Of a stretch of 64,000 nucleotides of DNA, positions 44,690 to 52,551 are shown piece by piece. The notes below the pieces were generated by a model. That model searched no databases. It had not been told where the DNA came from and saw only the letters and a program-made list of their open reading frames with translations. Source of the stretch: Odoribacter sp. UBA944 (GTDB lineage: Bacteria > Bacteroidota > Bacteroidia > Bacteroidales > Marinifilaceae); the NCBI GenBank assembly GCA_002293375.1, contig DBDA01000008.1, forward strand, positions 1 to 64,000, in the 5' to 3' direction. The translations under genes were made by a program, and so were the position numbers. Within the stretch, counting starts at the first letter, position 1; each line of letters begins with the position of its first letter.

Positions 44690-45171
44690 ACCACTAAATC
44701 TGGTTTTCGAATATACTCTTTCATAAAAAGACGGGCCCTGAACAGGTACACTTTGACCTGGCTTTCGTTCAATCCCGTAATATCTGCGATCTCTTTGTAC
44801 GAATAATTCTCGTAATCCCGGAGCAAAATGACCGTTCTTTGTACCTCCGGTAACCGTTCCAGGGCGGAGTGTAACACCTGCTGCAGATCGGGCGTTTCGC
44901 TTTCGTACCGATAGTGCTGGACAGGGACCGTTTCAATGTCGCCGTTTCTCTTTTCCCGGCGGAAAATATCGATCATTTTCCGGTAGGCAGTTGTAAAAAG
45001 GAACGGTTTTGCTTTTTCAAAAGCGATCTCCCGCACGTGTTCCCACAGAATCAGGTAGCTCTCTTGCACAATGTCTTCCGCCAACTCTTTACTCCTGCAC
45101 GATTTCAGGAGAAAGCGGAAGATGTCATCCGAGAACAGGTCTACGCAGTTGTTGTATTCTGTACGGGTCAT
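44686..45171 (-). CDS. ECF-type RNA polymerase sigma factor
   Basis: A 161-residue extracytoplasmic-function sigma. Region 2 includes DIFRFLLKSCRSKELAEDIVQESYLILWEHV, the -10 recognition and core-binding part, and region 4 is LPEVQRTVILLRDYENYSYKEIADITGLNESQVKVYL, a helix-turn-helix for the -35. There is no obvious extra domain. It is the first gene of a three-gene unit with a putative anti-sigma and a beta-barrel protein, a common cell-envelope stress arrangement. It diverges from dus. Confidence 0.88.
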   Translation of the reverse strand: MTRTEYNNCVDLFSDDIFRFLLKSCRSKELAEDIVQESYLILWEHVREIAFEKAKPFLFTTAYRKMIDIFRREKRNGDIETVPVQHYRYESETPDLQQVLHSALERLPEVQRTVILLRDYENYSYKEIADITGLNESQVKVYLFRARLFMKEYIRKPDLVV

Positions 45172-45208
45172 TTCGGTTATAAGACGAACGGGGTAGTGAA
45201 AAAGTTAC

Positions 45209-45216
45209 TAACTTTG
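45209..45216 (+). promoter_or_regulatory. -7 box of the dus promoter
   Basis: TAACTTTG is a perfect TAnnTTTG, giving a leader of about 65 bases. The segment 45209-45248 aligns with 59766-59801 ahead of asnS (TAACTTTGTAC, then TGAGAA, then AAACAG and CT), suggesting a duplicated promoter-plus-leader unit. Confidence 0.65.
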
Positions 45217-45226
45217 TACAACGTTG

Positions 45227-45248
45227 AGAAGTTGTTTAAACAGCTTCT
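45227..45248 (+). repeat. Palindromic leader element, variant copy G
   Basis: A 22-base near-palindrome centred on GTTTAAAC with arms AGAAG and CTTCT. Its right half TTTAAACAGCTTCT (45235-45248) differs by two bases from the TTTAAACAGACTCT family. It lies in the dus leader. Confidence 0.5.
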
Positions 45249-45289
45249 AACATGTGACAAACTTATAGAATAAATCCATTGTTGGCAAG

Positions 45290-46294
45290 TTGGAGATAGC
45301 AGGTAAATACATCGGGGAACGGCCTTTGATCCTGGCGCCCATGGAGGATGTGACCAATCCTCCTTTCCGGAAGTTTTGCAAGGAGTTCGGGGCAGATTGG
45401 CTCTATTCCGAATTTGTTTCGGCGGATGCGTTGGTACGCTCTGTGGACAAATCCCTGAAAAAATTGCAGATCAGTCCGGAAGAGCGGCCCGTAACCATTC
45501 AGATATACGGGCGGTTTATCGATGCAATGGTGGAAGCGGCCAGAATGGTGGAGGCGGTGGAGCCGGACTTTATCGACCTGAACTTTGGCTGCCCGGTCAA
45601 ACGGGTAGCACAAAAAGGGGCCGGTGCCGGATTGTTGAGAGATATTCCTTTGATGGTGGAGATGACACGACAGGTCGTGCAGGCTGTCCGGATCCCTGTT
45701 ACGGCCAAAACCCGGCTGGGCTGGGATCAGGAACACATCGTCATCGACGAAGTAGCAGAACGGTTGCAGGATGTGGGGATCCGGGCGTTGGCGATACACG
45801 GCCGGACCCGTTCGCAAATGTATACCGGAAGCGCTGACTGGGAACCGATCGGCCGGGTAAAAAACAATCCCCGGATCCGGATCCCGATCATTGGGAATGG
45901 TGATATTGTTTCTCCCCGATCGGCGAAGGAGGCTTTTGACCGGTACGGGGTGGACGGGGTGATGATCGGCCGGGCGACGGTGGGGCGTCCGTGGATTTTC
46001 CGGCAGATCCGGCACTATTTTGAGACCGGAGAGTTGTTGCCGGGGGTATCGGTTTCTGAACAAATCCGCATTTTGAAAGAACAGGTGGATCTGGCCATCG
46101 AATGGATAGGCGAAGTGCGCGGTATTTTACACACGAGGCGGCACGTCGCAGCGATGTTTAAAGGGTTACCACATTTCCGGAACCTACGGATCGAACTGTT
46201 GCGTGCGGCTTCCAGATCAGCGTTGTGGGAGGTGCTGGAACGTGTCGAACAGGCGTACGGCAACTGCTCGGAGGAGGATTTTCCGGTGCTTTAA
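45290..46294 (+). CDS. dus: tRNA-dihydrouridine synthase
   Basis: A 334-residue FMN enzyme reducing uridine to dihydrouridine in tRNA D-loops. The TIM barrel shows LAPMEDVTNPPFRKF, DLNFGCPVKRVAQKGAGAGLL, the catalytic Cys in that motif, KTRLGWD and the phosphate-binding IGNGDI/GVMIGRATVGRPW. No ATG precedes the conserved region, so I use TTG 45290; MEIAGKYIGERPLILAPMED fits homologous starts. The gene's stop is within a TTTAAACAGACTCT repeat that also touches the convergent gene's stop. Confidence 0.91.
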   Translation: MEIAGKYIGERPLILAPMEDVTNPPFRKFCKEFGADWLYSEFVSADALVRSVDKSLKKLQISPEERPVTIQIYGRFIDAMVEAARMVEAVEPDFIDLNFGCPVKRVAQKGAGAGLLRDIPLMVEMTRQVVQAVRIPVTAKTRLGWDQEHIVIDEVAERLQDVGIRALAIHGRTRSQMYTGSADWEPIGRVKNNPRIRIPIIGNGDIVSPRSAKEAFDRYGVDGVMIGRATVGRPWIFRQIRHYFETGELLPGVSVSEQIRILKEQVDLAIEWIGEVRGILHTRRHVAAMFKGLPHFRNLRIELLRAASRSALWEVLERVEQAYGNCSEEDFPVL

Positions 46295-46303
46295 ACAGAC
46301 TCT
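46290..46303 (+). repeat. Dispersed repeat TTTAAACAGACTCT, copy B
   Basis: A perfect copy that contains the dus stop (TAA 46292-46294) and ends on the first base of the convergent gene's stop at 46303. Confidence 0.7.
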
Positions 46304-47499
46304 CAGTTTTCTTCCCGAAAAACAACGGATTTGATATTTTGCCAGGGCACATAGACCACTTCATCACCCTCCTGAAAAACCAACGTTCCGCTGTTCCCCT
46401 CGCTAACATCCGCACTCTCCCCCAGGCTCAATGCACTTCCGTTGGTCAACGTGATGTACGCGTACTTGTAGTTCTTGGGCTCTATGGAGCGGATATACCT
46501 GAAGGGAATGTCGTAGGTCAGGTAATCATTCTTTCCGTTCAACATTTCAAAATTCATGGTTTCGTCCAGGTCGTACGCCAGTATGCCGGAGACGGAGGGG
46601 TCGCTTTTGGGGATGATCTCTCCAAAAAGCCGGGCGGGCTGTCCGAAATCGGTGTATGACAACGTGTTGATCTCGGAGAGATCACAGGCTTCGAACTCCT
46701 CAAATCTACTCCAGGGAACGGTGACTAACCCAATGTGCGGCATATTGATCAAAATGCCCCGGTTCTGGCTGTTTACATCGTTCGATCCCCAGAGGTTCTT
46801 CTCCTCTCCGTTTTGCAGGATCACCCGGCACCCCTCCCGCATCTTGGTAATTTTCCGGATCTCCCGGAAAGCAATACTGATCCGGCCGTGTATGGAGGTG
46901 CCCTCTAACGAGGATTCCTCTGTTTTCTCGTCTTTGTCCCAGGTAATAAAACCTTTGAAGATTCCCTGGGGCGTTTTGACAATGCCGGTGATGGGCCGAT
47001 GGTTTTCGGGAGTAAAGGAGGCGGGTGGCGTGGTGAATTCAATCCGGCTGATCCGCTCCCACCGGATGGTCAGGTATTCCCGTTGAGCGGTCAGCAACGT
47101 GAGGGTTTGTCCGATACTTGGTTCGTTCCCTTTGTTCAATGCAATGCTGTTCCCGTCCCGGATTTCCAATTCGATCCGGTTCTGTCCGGTCAATTCAATA
47201 CTCTTAATATCCCCGAACCGGCAACAGAACAGGTGGATCGGTGGGGTCGAAGAGTAGTGTCCGTTGTTGTAAAACCAGGTACTGTTCCCTGCCGGAAAAT
47301 AGGCAGCAAAAGGATTGGAAGGTTTCACCGCCTTGAAGAGATCGATCCAATACACAGGCTCTTTTCCCCAGGTCAGGTAACCGCTGATCTCCTGATTGTC
47401 GACCGTATGGATTGTGCCATACACTTTATACGCTTGGGCTTGAAGGGAAACGGCTGCGAACAAAAAGCCTGCAAGCAGCCAAAAAGATCTGAGTCGCAT
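46303..47499 (-). CDS. Exported protein with three internal repeats, unknown function
   Basis: A 398-residue protein I do not recognise. A signal peptide ends near SLQAQ (residue 22). Three beta-rich units follow: YGTIHTVDNQEISGYLTWGK, TGIVKTPQGIFKGFITWDKD and FGEIIPKSDPSVSGILAYDL begin them, each continuing to a DIKSIEL/EIRKITK/YIRSIEP element and a WERISRIEF/WSRFEEFEA/WQNIKSVVF element. The units are about 120-135 residues. Such repeats suggest a small beta-domain trio, perhaps for protein or glycan binding outside the membrane. It converges with dus and has no close partner on its own strand. Confidence 0.72.
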   Translation of the reverse strand: MRLRSFWLLAGFLFAAVSLQAQAYKVYGTIHTVDNQEISGYLTWGKEPVYWIDLFKAVKPSNPFAAYFPAGNSTWFYNNGHYSSTPPIHLFCCRFGDIKSIELTGQNRIELEIRDGNSIALNKGNEPSIGQTLTLLTAQREYLTIRWERISRIEFTTPPASFTPENHRPITGIVKTPQGIFKGFITWDKDEKTEESSLEGTSIHGRISIAFREIRKITKMREGCRVILQNGEEKNLWGSNDVNSQNRGILINMPHIGLVTVPWSRFEEFEACDLSEINTLSYTDFGQPARLFGEIIPKSDPSVSGILAYDLDETMNFEMLNGKNDYLTYDIPFRYIRSIEPKNYKYAYITLTNGSALSLGESADVSEGNSGTLVFQEGDEVVYVPWQNIKSVVFREEN

Positions 47500-47604
47500 T
47501 TGTTCTAATTTTCAATGGGTTTTATGCAAAGACGCATAACCCGGCAAAAAAGTTACACGTCCGCTTGCATTCTTCCGGCAGGATCAACAGGGTAAAACGG
47601 GGTG

Positions 47605-47973
47605 TTACTTCAAAAAGTGGATGGAAAGCGGATAGCTCCAGATAACACCATCCCTGGCTTTGATGGCTCCCAGAATGGTAAATATCGTGCTACAGATAAC
47701 CAGGGCAACCAAGAGAGGTATCCCAATCAGGAGTACTATCAGAATACTGCCGACGATTGCGTAAATCAGGCTGGAAAGGATCCAGTTCATCACGACCTTG
47801 CCGTTTTTGTCGATATAAGCAGAGGTATCTCTTTTTACCAACCAGAGCACCAAAGGTAAAACCCAGCCCAAACCGGGGATGATCAGTCCGGCGAATTGGG
47901 ACAGGTGCAGGAACATAGCATATTGTTTTTCCTCTTCGGTTGCCCCCATTTTTTGTGCATCGTAAAGCTCCAT
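47605..47973 (-). CDS. DUF4870 family membrane protein
   Basis: A 122-residue protein with three hydrophobic segments. The domain starts EEEKQYAMFLHLSQFAGLIIPGLGWVLPLVLWLVKRDTS, the typical DUF4870 opening, with the D-x-N-G-K-x-V-x-N-W segment that follows (DKNGKVVMNWILSS). The family is widespread and uncharacterised. It begins 25 bases after the gltX stop, so it may be co-transcribed. Confidence 0.85.
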   Translation of the reverse strand: MELYDAQKMGATEEEKQYAMFLHLSQFAGLIIPGLGWVLPLVLWLVKRDTSAYIDKNGKVVMNWILSSLIYAIVGSILIVLLIGIPLLVALVICSTIFTILGAIKARDGVIWSYPLSIHFLK

Positions 47974-47998
47974 ATTTTCAGATATTTAAAATTTGTAA

Positions 47999-49519
47999 TT
48001 ACAAAGTATCCAACGCTTTCTTCAAGCGTTTCAAGGTCTCTTCTTTGCCAAGCAGTTCCGTGATATCGAACAGATGGGGGCCTTTTGAAGTTCCGACCAA
48101 AGCAATCCGAAACGGATTCATCACCTTTCCGAAGCCGATCTCCCCAGACGTGATCCAGGCAGAAATGACCTCTTCCGTATGAGCAGCCGTAAAGGGTGCA
48201 ACCTGTTCCAGCCGGGCGTACAACTCTTTCAACAGCGCCGGAGAGCCCTCTTTCCAGTGTTTTTTCACATCCTTTTCTTCGTAGCTTTCCGGCGCCCGGA
48301 AAAGGAAGAGACAGTCATTACAAATGTCCGAAACGAAGTTGGCCCGCTCTTTGAACAGGCAGCAGATCCGTTCCAACACACCGGCTGCCGCCCGGATTCC
48401 TTTTTCCTGCAATTGCCGGTCCAGGAGCAGCGCCAGTTCGGCGTCGGATTTTTCGATGAGGTATTTGTGATTGAACCATTTGGCTTTTTCCGGATCGAAA
48501 CGGGAACCCGCTTTGTGCACCCGTTCCAGGCTGAATGCTTCGCACAACTCGGGCAGGGAGAAGATCTCCTTGTCGGTGCCGTCGTTCCAACCAAGCAATG
48601 CCAGCATATTGATAAAGGCTTCCGGAAAATAACCATCCTCCCGGTAGCCGTGCCATACCTCGTTTGTTGCCGGATCCGTCCATTGGAGCGGAAATACGGG
48701 AAACCCCATGCTGTTCCCGTCCCGTTTGCTCAACTTTCCGTTCCCGACCGGTTTCAGGATCAGGGGAAGGTGAGCAAAGGCCGGCATCACGTTTTCCCAG
48801 CCGAAACTGCGGTACAACAACACATGTAGGGGCAGGGAAGGGAGCCACTCTTCGCCCCGGATCACGTGGCTGATCTGCATCAGGTAATCGTCTACGACAT
48901 TGGCTAAGTGATACGTCGGCATCCCGTCGGATTTGAACAGAACCTTGTCGTCTAAGAGAGAAGTATTGAAACGCACTTCGCCCCGGATCAGGTCCCGCAA
49001 CACCAACTCTTCGTTTTCCGGCATTTTGAAACGGATCACGTACGGGAAGCCCGATTGCAGGGCCTTTTCTGTTTCCCCTTGGGAGAGGTGCAATGAATTT
49101 TTCAAATTGTGCCTGCTCAGGGCATTGTAGATGAACGTTTCCTTTCGCCCTTCGCAGGCGTCCCGACAGGCATCCAACTCTTCGGGCGTATCGAAAGCGT
49201 AATAGGCATTTCCCGACTCCACCAATTGCAGTGCATAGGTTTTGTAGAGCGCTTTCCGTTCACTCTGCCGGTAAGGTCCATATGTCCCTCCGGAGCCAAC
49301 CCCTTCGTCTATGTGCAATCCGCACCATTTCAACGAGTTGATAATATACTCTTCCGCACCGGATACGTAACGGGTTTGGTCGGTGTCCTCTATCCGGAGA
49401 AGAAAATCTCCTCCGTGGCGCCGGGCAAACAGGTAATTGAAGAGGGCGGTCCGAACGCCTCCTACGTGCAAAGCTCCGGTCGGGCTGGGAGCAAATCGAA
49501 CTCTGACTTTTCTTTCCAT
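47999..49519 (-). CDS. gltX: Glutamyl-tRNA synthetase
   Basis: A 506-residue class Ic synthetase charging tRNA-Glu. FAPSPTGALHVGGVRTALFN has the HIGH-type motif in HVGG, and KLSKRDG is the KMSKS motif. A PTYHLANVVDDYLMQISHVIRGEEW segment matches the acceptor-binding region. The C-terminal anticodon-binding domain begins near residue 375. I use ATG 49519 (MERKVRVRFAPSP); the longer frame to 49579 would overlap the 92-residue gene. It is the end of the run that starts with the acyltransferase. Confidence 0.95.
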   Translation of the reverse strand: MERKVRVRFAPSPTGALHVGGVRTALFNYLFARRHGGDFLLRIEDTDQTRYVSGAEEYIINSLKWCGLHIDEGVGSGGTYGPYRQSERKALYKTYALQLVESGNAYYAFDTPEELDACRDACEGRKETFIYNALSRHNLKNSLHLSQGETEKALQSGFPYVIRFKMPENEELVLRDLIRGEVRFNTSLLDDKVLFKSDGMPTYHLANVVDDYLMQISHVIRGEEWLPSLPLHVLLYRSFGWENVMPAFAHLPLILKPVGNGKLSKRDGNSMGFPVFPLQWTDPATNEVWHGYREDGYFPEAFINMLALLGWNDGTDKEIFSLPELCEAFSLERVHKAGSRFDPEKAKWFNHKYLIEKSDAELALLLDRQLQEKGIRAAAGVLERICCLFKERANFVSDICNDCLFLFRAPESYEEKDVKKHWKEGSPALLKELYARLEQVAPFTAAHTEEVISAWITSGEIGFGKVMNPFRIALVGTSKGPHLFDITELLGKEETLKRLKKALDTL

Positions 49520-49538
49520 CGTAGCGTTGAAATTGAAA

Positions 49539-49817
49539 TTAACGGGTGCTATCGGGCGTATCCGAAGGGGCCTCTTCACGACTCAACATCTCACGGAACA
49601 TCTCCTTGACCTGTTCAATCCCCTTGCGGATGGCGGTTTCTTTGGAAGTGACCCCCGAGAGGATCGGTTGCGCGTGATTAAACGGATTGCGGGGATCGTC
49701 CGTCAATAAATATACGGTGTATTTTCCGTTCTTCCCGTTTTTGGTTTTGCTAAGCAATCCCAGCCAGACATCAATAGCGCGGTTGTTTACGTAGATCGTC
49801 CGTTTTACTTTATACAT
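49539..49817 (-). CDS. Small hypothetical protein
   Basis: A 92-residue protein of unknown function: a beta-rich N-terminal half (KRTIYVNNRAIDVWLGLL, KYTVYLLTDD), then a helix (KETAIRKGIEQVKEMFREML) and a charged C terminus. There is no signal peptide or membrane helix. It lies between a two-helix membrane protein and gltX with gaps of 15 and 19 bases, so it is likely translated from the same transcript. No catalytic motif is visible. Confidence 0.65.
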   Translation of the reverse strand: MYKVKRTIYVNNRAIDVWLGLLSKTKNGKNGKYTVYLLTDDPRNPFNHAQPILSGVTSKETAIRKGIEQVKEMFREMLSREEAPSDTPDSTR

Positions 49818-49832
49818 GGCACCTCCGGGAGA

Positions 49833-50012
49833 TTACTCTTTTTTGTCGGGTTTGTTCCTGAAGTTCAGAAATGTAATCGCAGCCGTCAGGCACATCATGG
49901 CGGCGATGTTGATGTATACGGCCGTTCTTTCGATCGTATTCATAAGCGTAATGACGCTGGATACCATCACTAAAAAAGCAGCGAGCATGAGTAGTAATCT
50001 GACTGGTTTCAT
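49833..50012 (-). CDS. 59-residue two-helix membrane protein
   Basis: A small frame from ATG 50012 to TAA 49833, encoding MKPVRLLLMLAAFLVMVSSV at the start and ending NFRNKPDKKE. Two hydrophobic segments at about 5-22 and 33-50 (VYINIAAMMCLTAAITFL) are separated by a short polar loop (NTIERTA). It fits tightly between the acyltransferase stop (11 bases) and the 92-residue gene (15 bases), which supports reality. The function is unknown. Confidence 0.6.
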   Translation of the reverse strand: MKPVRLLLMLAAFLVMVSSVITLMNTIERTAVYINIAAMMCLTAAITFLNFRNKPDKKE

Positions 50013-50023
50013 CGGATCTTTTT

Positions 50024-51187
50024 TTAAGATATCCCCGGTTTATTTTTGACAGGATTGGCGTATATCTCCAGGAAAATGTTGTTCAACATGGAGCGGTTGC
50101 CTTTGATCCGGTCGATCTTGCGGGACATAACCTGTATAAAATGTTCTTTCTCTTCGTTTGTATAATGACAACTGAACTGATTGCCCGAATACAACAGATC
50201 ATAGGCAATGTAATTGTTGGGCCATAGTTTGTACCGGGCATAGATCCGGGAATCAATATATTGGGCCAACGCTTCCAGACGTTCCCCTTTTGAAGGCAAT
50301 CCCGCCATTTTTTCCAATTCACCGTCAATAGGCTTGTCTATGGAAAAATGGATCCGTCCTTTGTACATCCCTAAACCCGCCTGCATGCTCCGCATATCCT
50401 CTTCCGGCGTTTTAACGTATTCGCTGACACTCCGGGTGTAGAGTTCCTGGGTTTTCTGTTCATCGCAAGGTTCCCATTCGTAGGAGATGGAGACCGGCAC
50501 AATGTGCAACTCCCGGAAGTTTTCCACAAAATCTTTCGGGCCGCTCATTTTAAACATTTTCAGGAGGCTGGGTTGCGTTTTATCGCTTCCGTTCTTAGTC
50601 CTCCCTTCCCGCTGGGCAATCCAGACCGAACTGTTGGTTTCCAGCATCGTCCGGCGGATATACTGCGACCGGAGCGCGGAACTAATAATCATTTCCCGCA
50701 CAGGGATCTCCCGTTCGATGATGAAGCAGGAGTTTAATTTAACCAAGTCTGTTACCCAGTCGTTTACCAACAGGTTGCTGCCGATGGCTGCTTCGGTGTA
50801 TTTAAATCCGTTTGTCCGCAGGATCAGGTTCAGAATGGCCGAATCCAAAATAATATCCCGGTGATCCGACATAAACAGGTACGCCCTGTCGGGGCGGAGA
50901 TTCTCCAATCCCTCTACCGAATAACCGGTGGAAGTATTCTGAATAACGGCGGTGATAGTTGGTCCGAAGAATTTGCTTTGGAATTCGTCCCGGGTCTGGA
51001 TGGATTGTAACGCTTCCGTGATCTGCGCTTTATCTGTTTGGGTCAGTTGGGAAAATACCGAGAGAAACTCTTCCGATCGTCCGAGCCTCTCCCTAGCACC
51101 CACGATCTCTGCGTCGTTATAAGGCCTGATACTGTCAAATTCCGGATTTGATAACATGTTGTAATAGATAGACAAAATTTGCCGCAA
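50024..51187 (-). CDS. Acyltransferase of the PlsC-like superfamily
   Basis: A 387-residue protein with the glycerophosphate acyltransferase H(x4)D motif in FMSDHRDIILDSAIL (about residue 108). The later segment IAQREGRTKNGSDKTQPSLLKMF matches the EGxR block, and VPVSISYEW is the family VPV/I motif. There is no N-terminal hydrophobic helix, so it may be peripheral. Annotated relatives are called 1-acyl-glycerol-3-phosphate acyltransferases, but the substrate here is inferred only. Its promoter is at 51185-51192 on the minus strand. Confidence 0.82.
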   Translation of the reverse strand: MRQILSIYYNMLSNPEFDSIRPYNDAEIVGARERLGRSEEFLSVFSQLTQTDKAQITEALQSIQTRDEFQSKFFGPTITAVIQNTSTGYSVEGLENLRPDRAYLFMSDHRDIILDSAILNLILRTNGFKYTEAAIGSNLLVNDWVTDLVKLNSCFIIEREIPVREMIISSALRSQYIRRTMLETNSSVWIAQREGRTKNGSDKTQPSLLKMFKMSGPKDFVENFRELHIVPVSISYEWEPCDEQKTQELYTRSVSEYVKTPEEDMRSMQAGLGMYKGRIHFSIDKPIDGELEKMAGLPSKGERLEALAQYIDSRIYARYKLWPNNYIAYDLLYSGNQFSCHYTNEEKEHFIQVMSRKIDRIKGNRSMLNNIFLEIYANPVKNKPGIS

Positions 51188-51192
51188 AGATA
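51185..51192 (-). promoter_or_regulatory. TAnnTTTG box overlapping the acyltransferase start
   Basis: On the minus strand this is TATCTTTG, a perfect box, but it overlaps the annotated ATG at 51187. If it is the promoter, translation must begin further down, for example at the ATG for residue 11 (MLSNPEFDSIRP) at 51157. Confidence 0.45.
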
Positions 51193-51207
51193 GAAAAATA
51201 ATCCTTC

Positions 51208-51262
51208 AGAGTCTGTTTAAATCTCTCATTCTTGTTCTTTGCGGCTTTTTTAAACAGACTCT
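51208..51262. repeat. Inverted pair of the TTTAAACAGACTCT repeat, copies C1 and C2
   Basis: AGAGTCTGTTTAAA at 51208-51221 and TTTAAACAGACTCT at 51249-51262 are perfect 14-base inverted copies separated by 27 bases. The right copy abuts the stop codon of the aminotransferase gene (TTA 51262-51264 on the plus strand). The pair could fold as a 14-bp hairpin on either strand. Confidence 0.75.
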
Positions 51263-52464
51263 TATGCCTGTTTGGCGCCGGGATATTCTTTCAGCGCCAC
51301 GGACAAGATCTCCATGGCATTTTTTAAGTCACTGATGTTTAATACATATGCGATTCTGACCTCGTCTTTTCCCCTTCCCAGTGTGCCGTAAAATCCGCTG
51401 GCGGGAGCCACCATAACAGTCTGGTTCTTGTAGCTGAAATCTTCCAACAACCATTGGGCGAACCGATCCGCATCATCAACGGGCAGCCGAACGATGGCGT
51501 AAAAAGCGCCCCGGGGTGTCGGGCAGGTGACGCCGGGCATCCGGTTCAGGGCCTCCACCATGAAATCCCTCCGCTCCCGGTAGGTCCGGTTCATCTCGGT
51601 AAAGTACGTTTCGGGGGTATCCAAAGCGGCTTCTGCAACAATCTGGCCCAAAGCGGGCGGACAGAGGCGGGACATGGCAATTTTCAGGGCGGTGGCGAGT
51701 ACGTCGCGGTTGCGCGTAACGATGGCGCCGATCCGGATACCGCAGGCGCTGTACCTTTTGGACATGGATTCGAACAGGATGACATTTTGTTCGATGCCTT
51801 TCAGGTTCATCACCGAGTAATGGAGCGCTCCGTCGTAACAATATTCCCTGTAAACCTCGTCCGAATAGAGATGCAAATCATGTTTTTTAACAATGTTCGC
51901 AAGCTCTTCAAGCTCCGTTTGGGAGTAAAGATAACCTGTTGGATTATTGGGGTTGATGATCACAAGTCCCTTTGTCCTGGGGGTAATGAGTTTCTCGATC
52001 TCGGCAACAGGAGGAAGGGCGAAATTGTTCTCGATCACGGAGGTGACGGTTCTTACCTTGACGCCTGCCAGCGTAGCGCAGGTGGTGTAGTTAGCGTAAT
52101 AAGGTTCCGGGATAATGATCTCGTCTCCTTCGTTCAGGGTGCTCAGAAAGGCAAAAAGGATCGCTTCGGAGCCTCCGGAAGTGATCAGGATCTCCTTTTC
52201 CGTCAGATCAATGCCTATGTTTTGGTAATACCGGGCCAATTTCTCCTTCAGTCCCGGGTTCCCGCCGGAAGCCGTATACTCAATAACCCGGATATCCGCC
52301 TCCCGCAACGCCTGTATGGCATGGGGAGGAGTTTCGATATCGGGTTGCCCGATATTCAAGTGGTATACTTTGATCCCCCTGGCTTTGGCGGCATCGGCAA
52401 AAGGCACTAATTTGCGGATCGGCGAAGCCGGAATGGCATTCCCTTTTTCTGAGATCTGTGGCAT
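51262..52464 (-). CDS. Class I aminotransferase (aspartate aminotransferase family)
   Basis: A 400-residue PLP fold-type I enzyme. INPNNPTGYLYSQ is the substrate/PLP Asn region, LYSDEVYREYCYDG has the Asp and Tyr cofactor contacts, and FESMSKRYSACGIRIGA contains the cofactor Lys. It resembles the broad-specificity aspartate aminotransferases of subgroup I-gamma/MalY-type. It is upstream of the acyltransferase and 87 bases after the crp gene; no operon partner shares its pathway. It could make aspartate or be an aromatic aminotransferase; sequence alone does not settle it. Confidence 0.87.
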   Translation of the reverse strand: MPQISEKGNAIPASPIRKLVPFADAAKARGIKVYHLNIGQPDIETPPHAIQALREADIRVIEYTASGGNPGLKEKLARYYQNIGIDLTEKEILITSGGSEAILFAFLSTLNEGDEIIIPEPYYANYTTCATLAGVKVRTVTSVIENNFALPPVAEIEKLITPRTKGLVIINPNNPTGYLYSQTELEELANIVKKHDLHLYSDEVYREYCYDGALHYSVMNLKGIEQNVILFESMSKRYSACGIRIGAIVTRNRDVLATALKIAMSRLCPPALGQIVAEAALDTPETYFTEMNRTYRERRDFMVEALNRMPGVTCPTPRGAFYAIVRLPVDDADRFAQWLLEDFSYKNQTVMVAPASGFYGTLGRGKDEVRIAYVLNISDLKNAMEILSVALKEYPGAKQA

Positions 52465-52551
52465 GATGATTCGATTTTATATAAAAACTAAAAATACTTA
52501 TTCCACGCAAGCGAAGAACATGTTTCACCAAAAAGAACTTTTCGATTCGCA

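Noticed and set aside
47521..47538. TTATGC...GCATAA hairpin before the repeat-containing secreted protein
   Set aside because: Only six base pairs with no T-tract; too weak to call a terminator or operator.
51454..52410. 318-codon plus-strand frame opposite the aminotransferase
   Set aside because: Entirely antisense to a conserved enzyme and without protein-like motifs.
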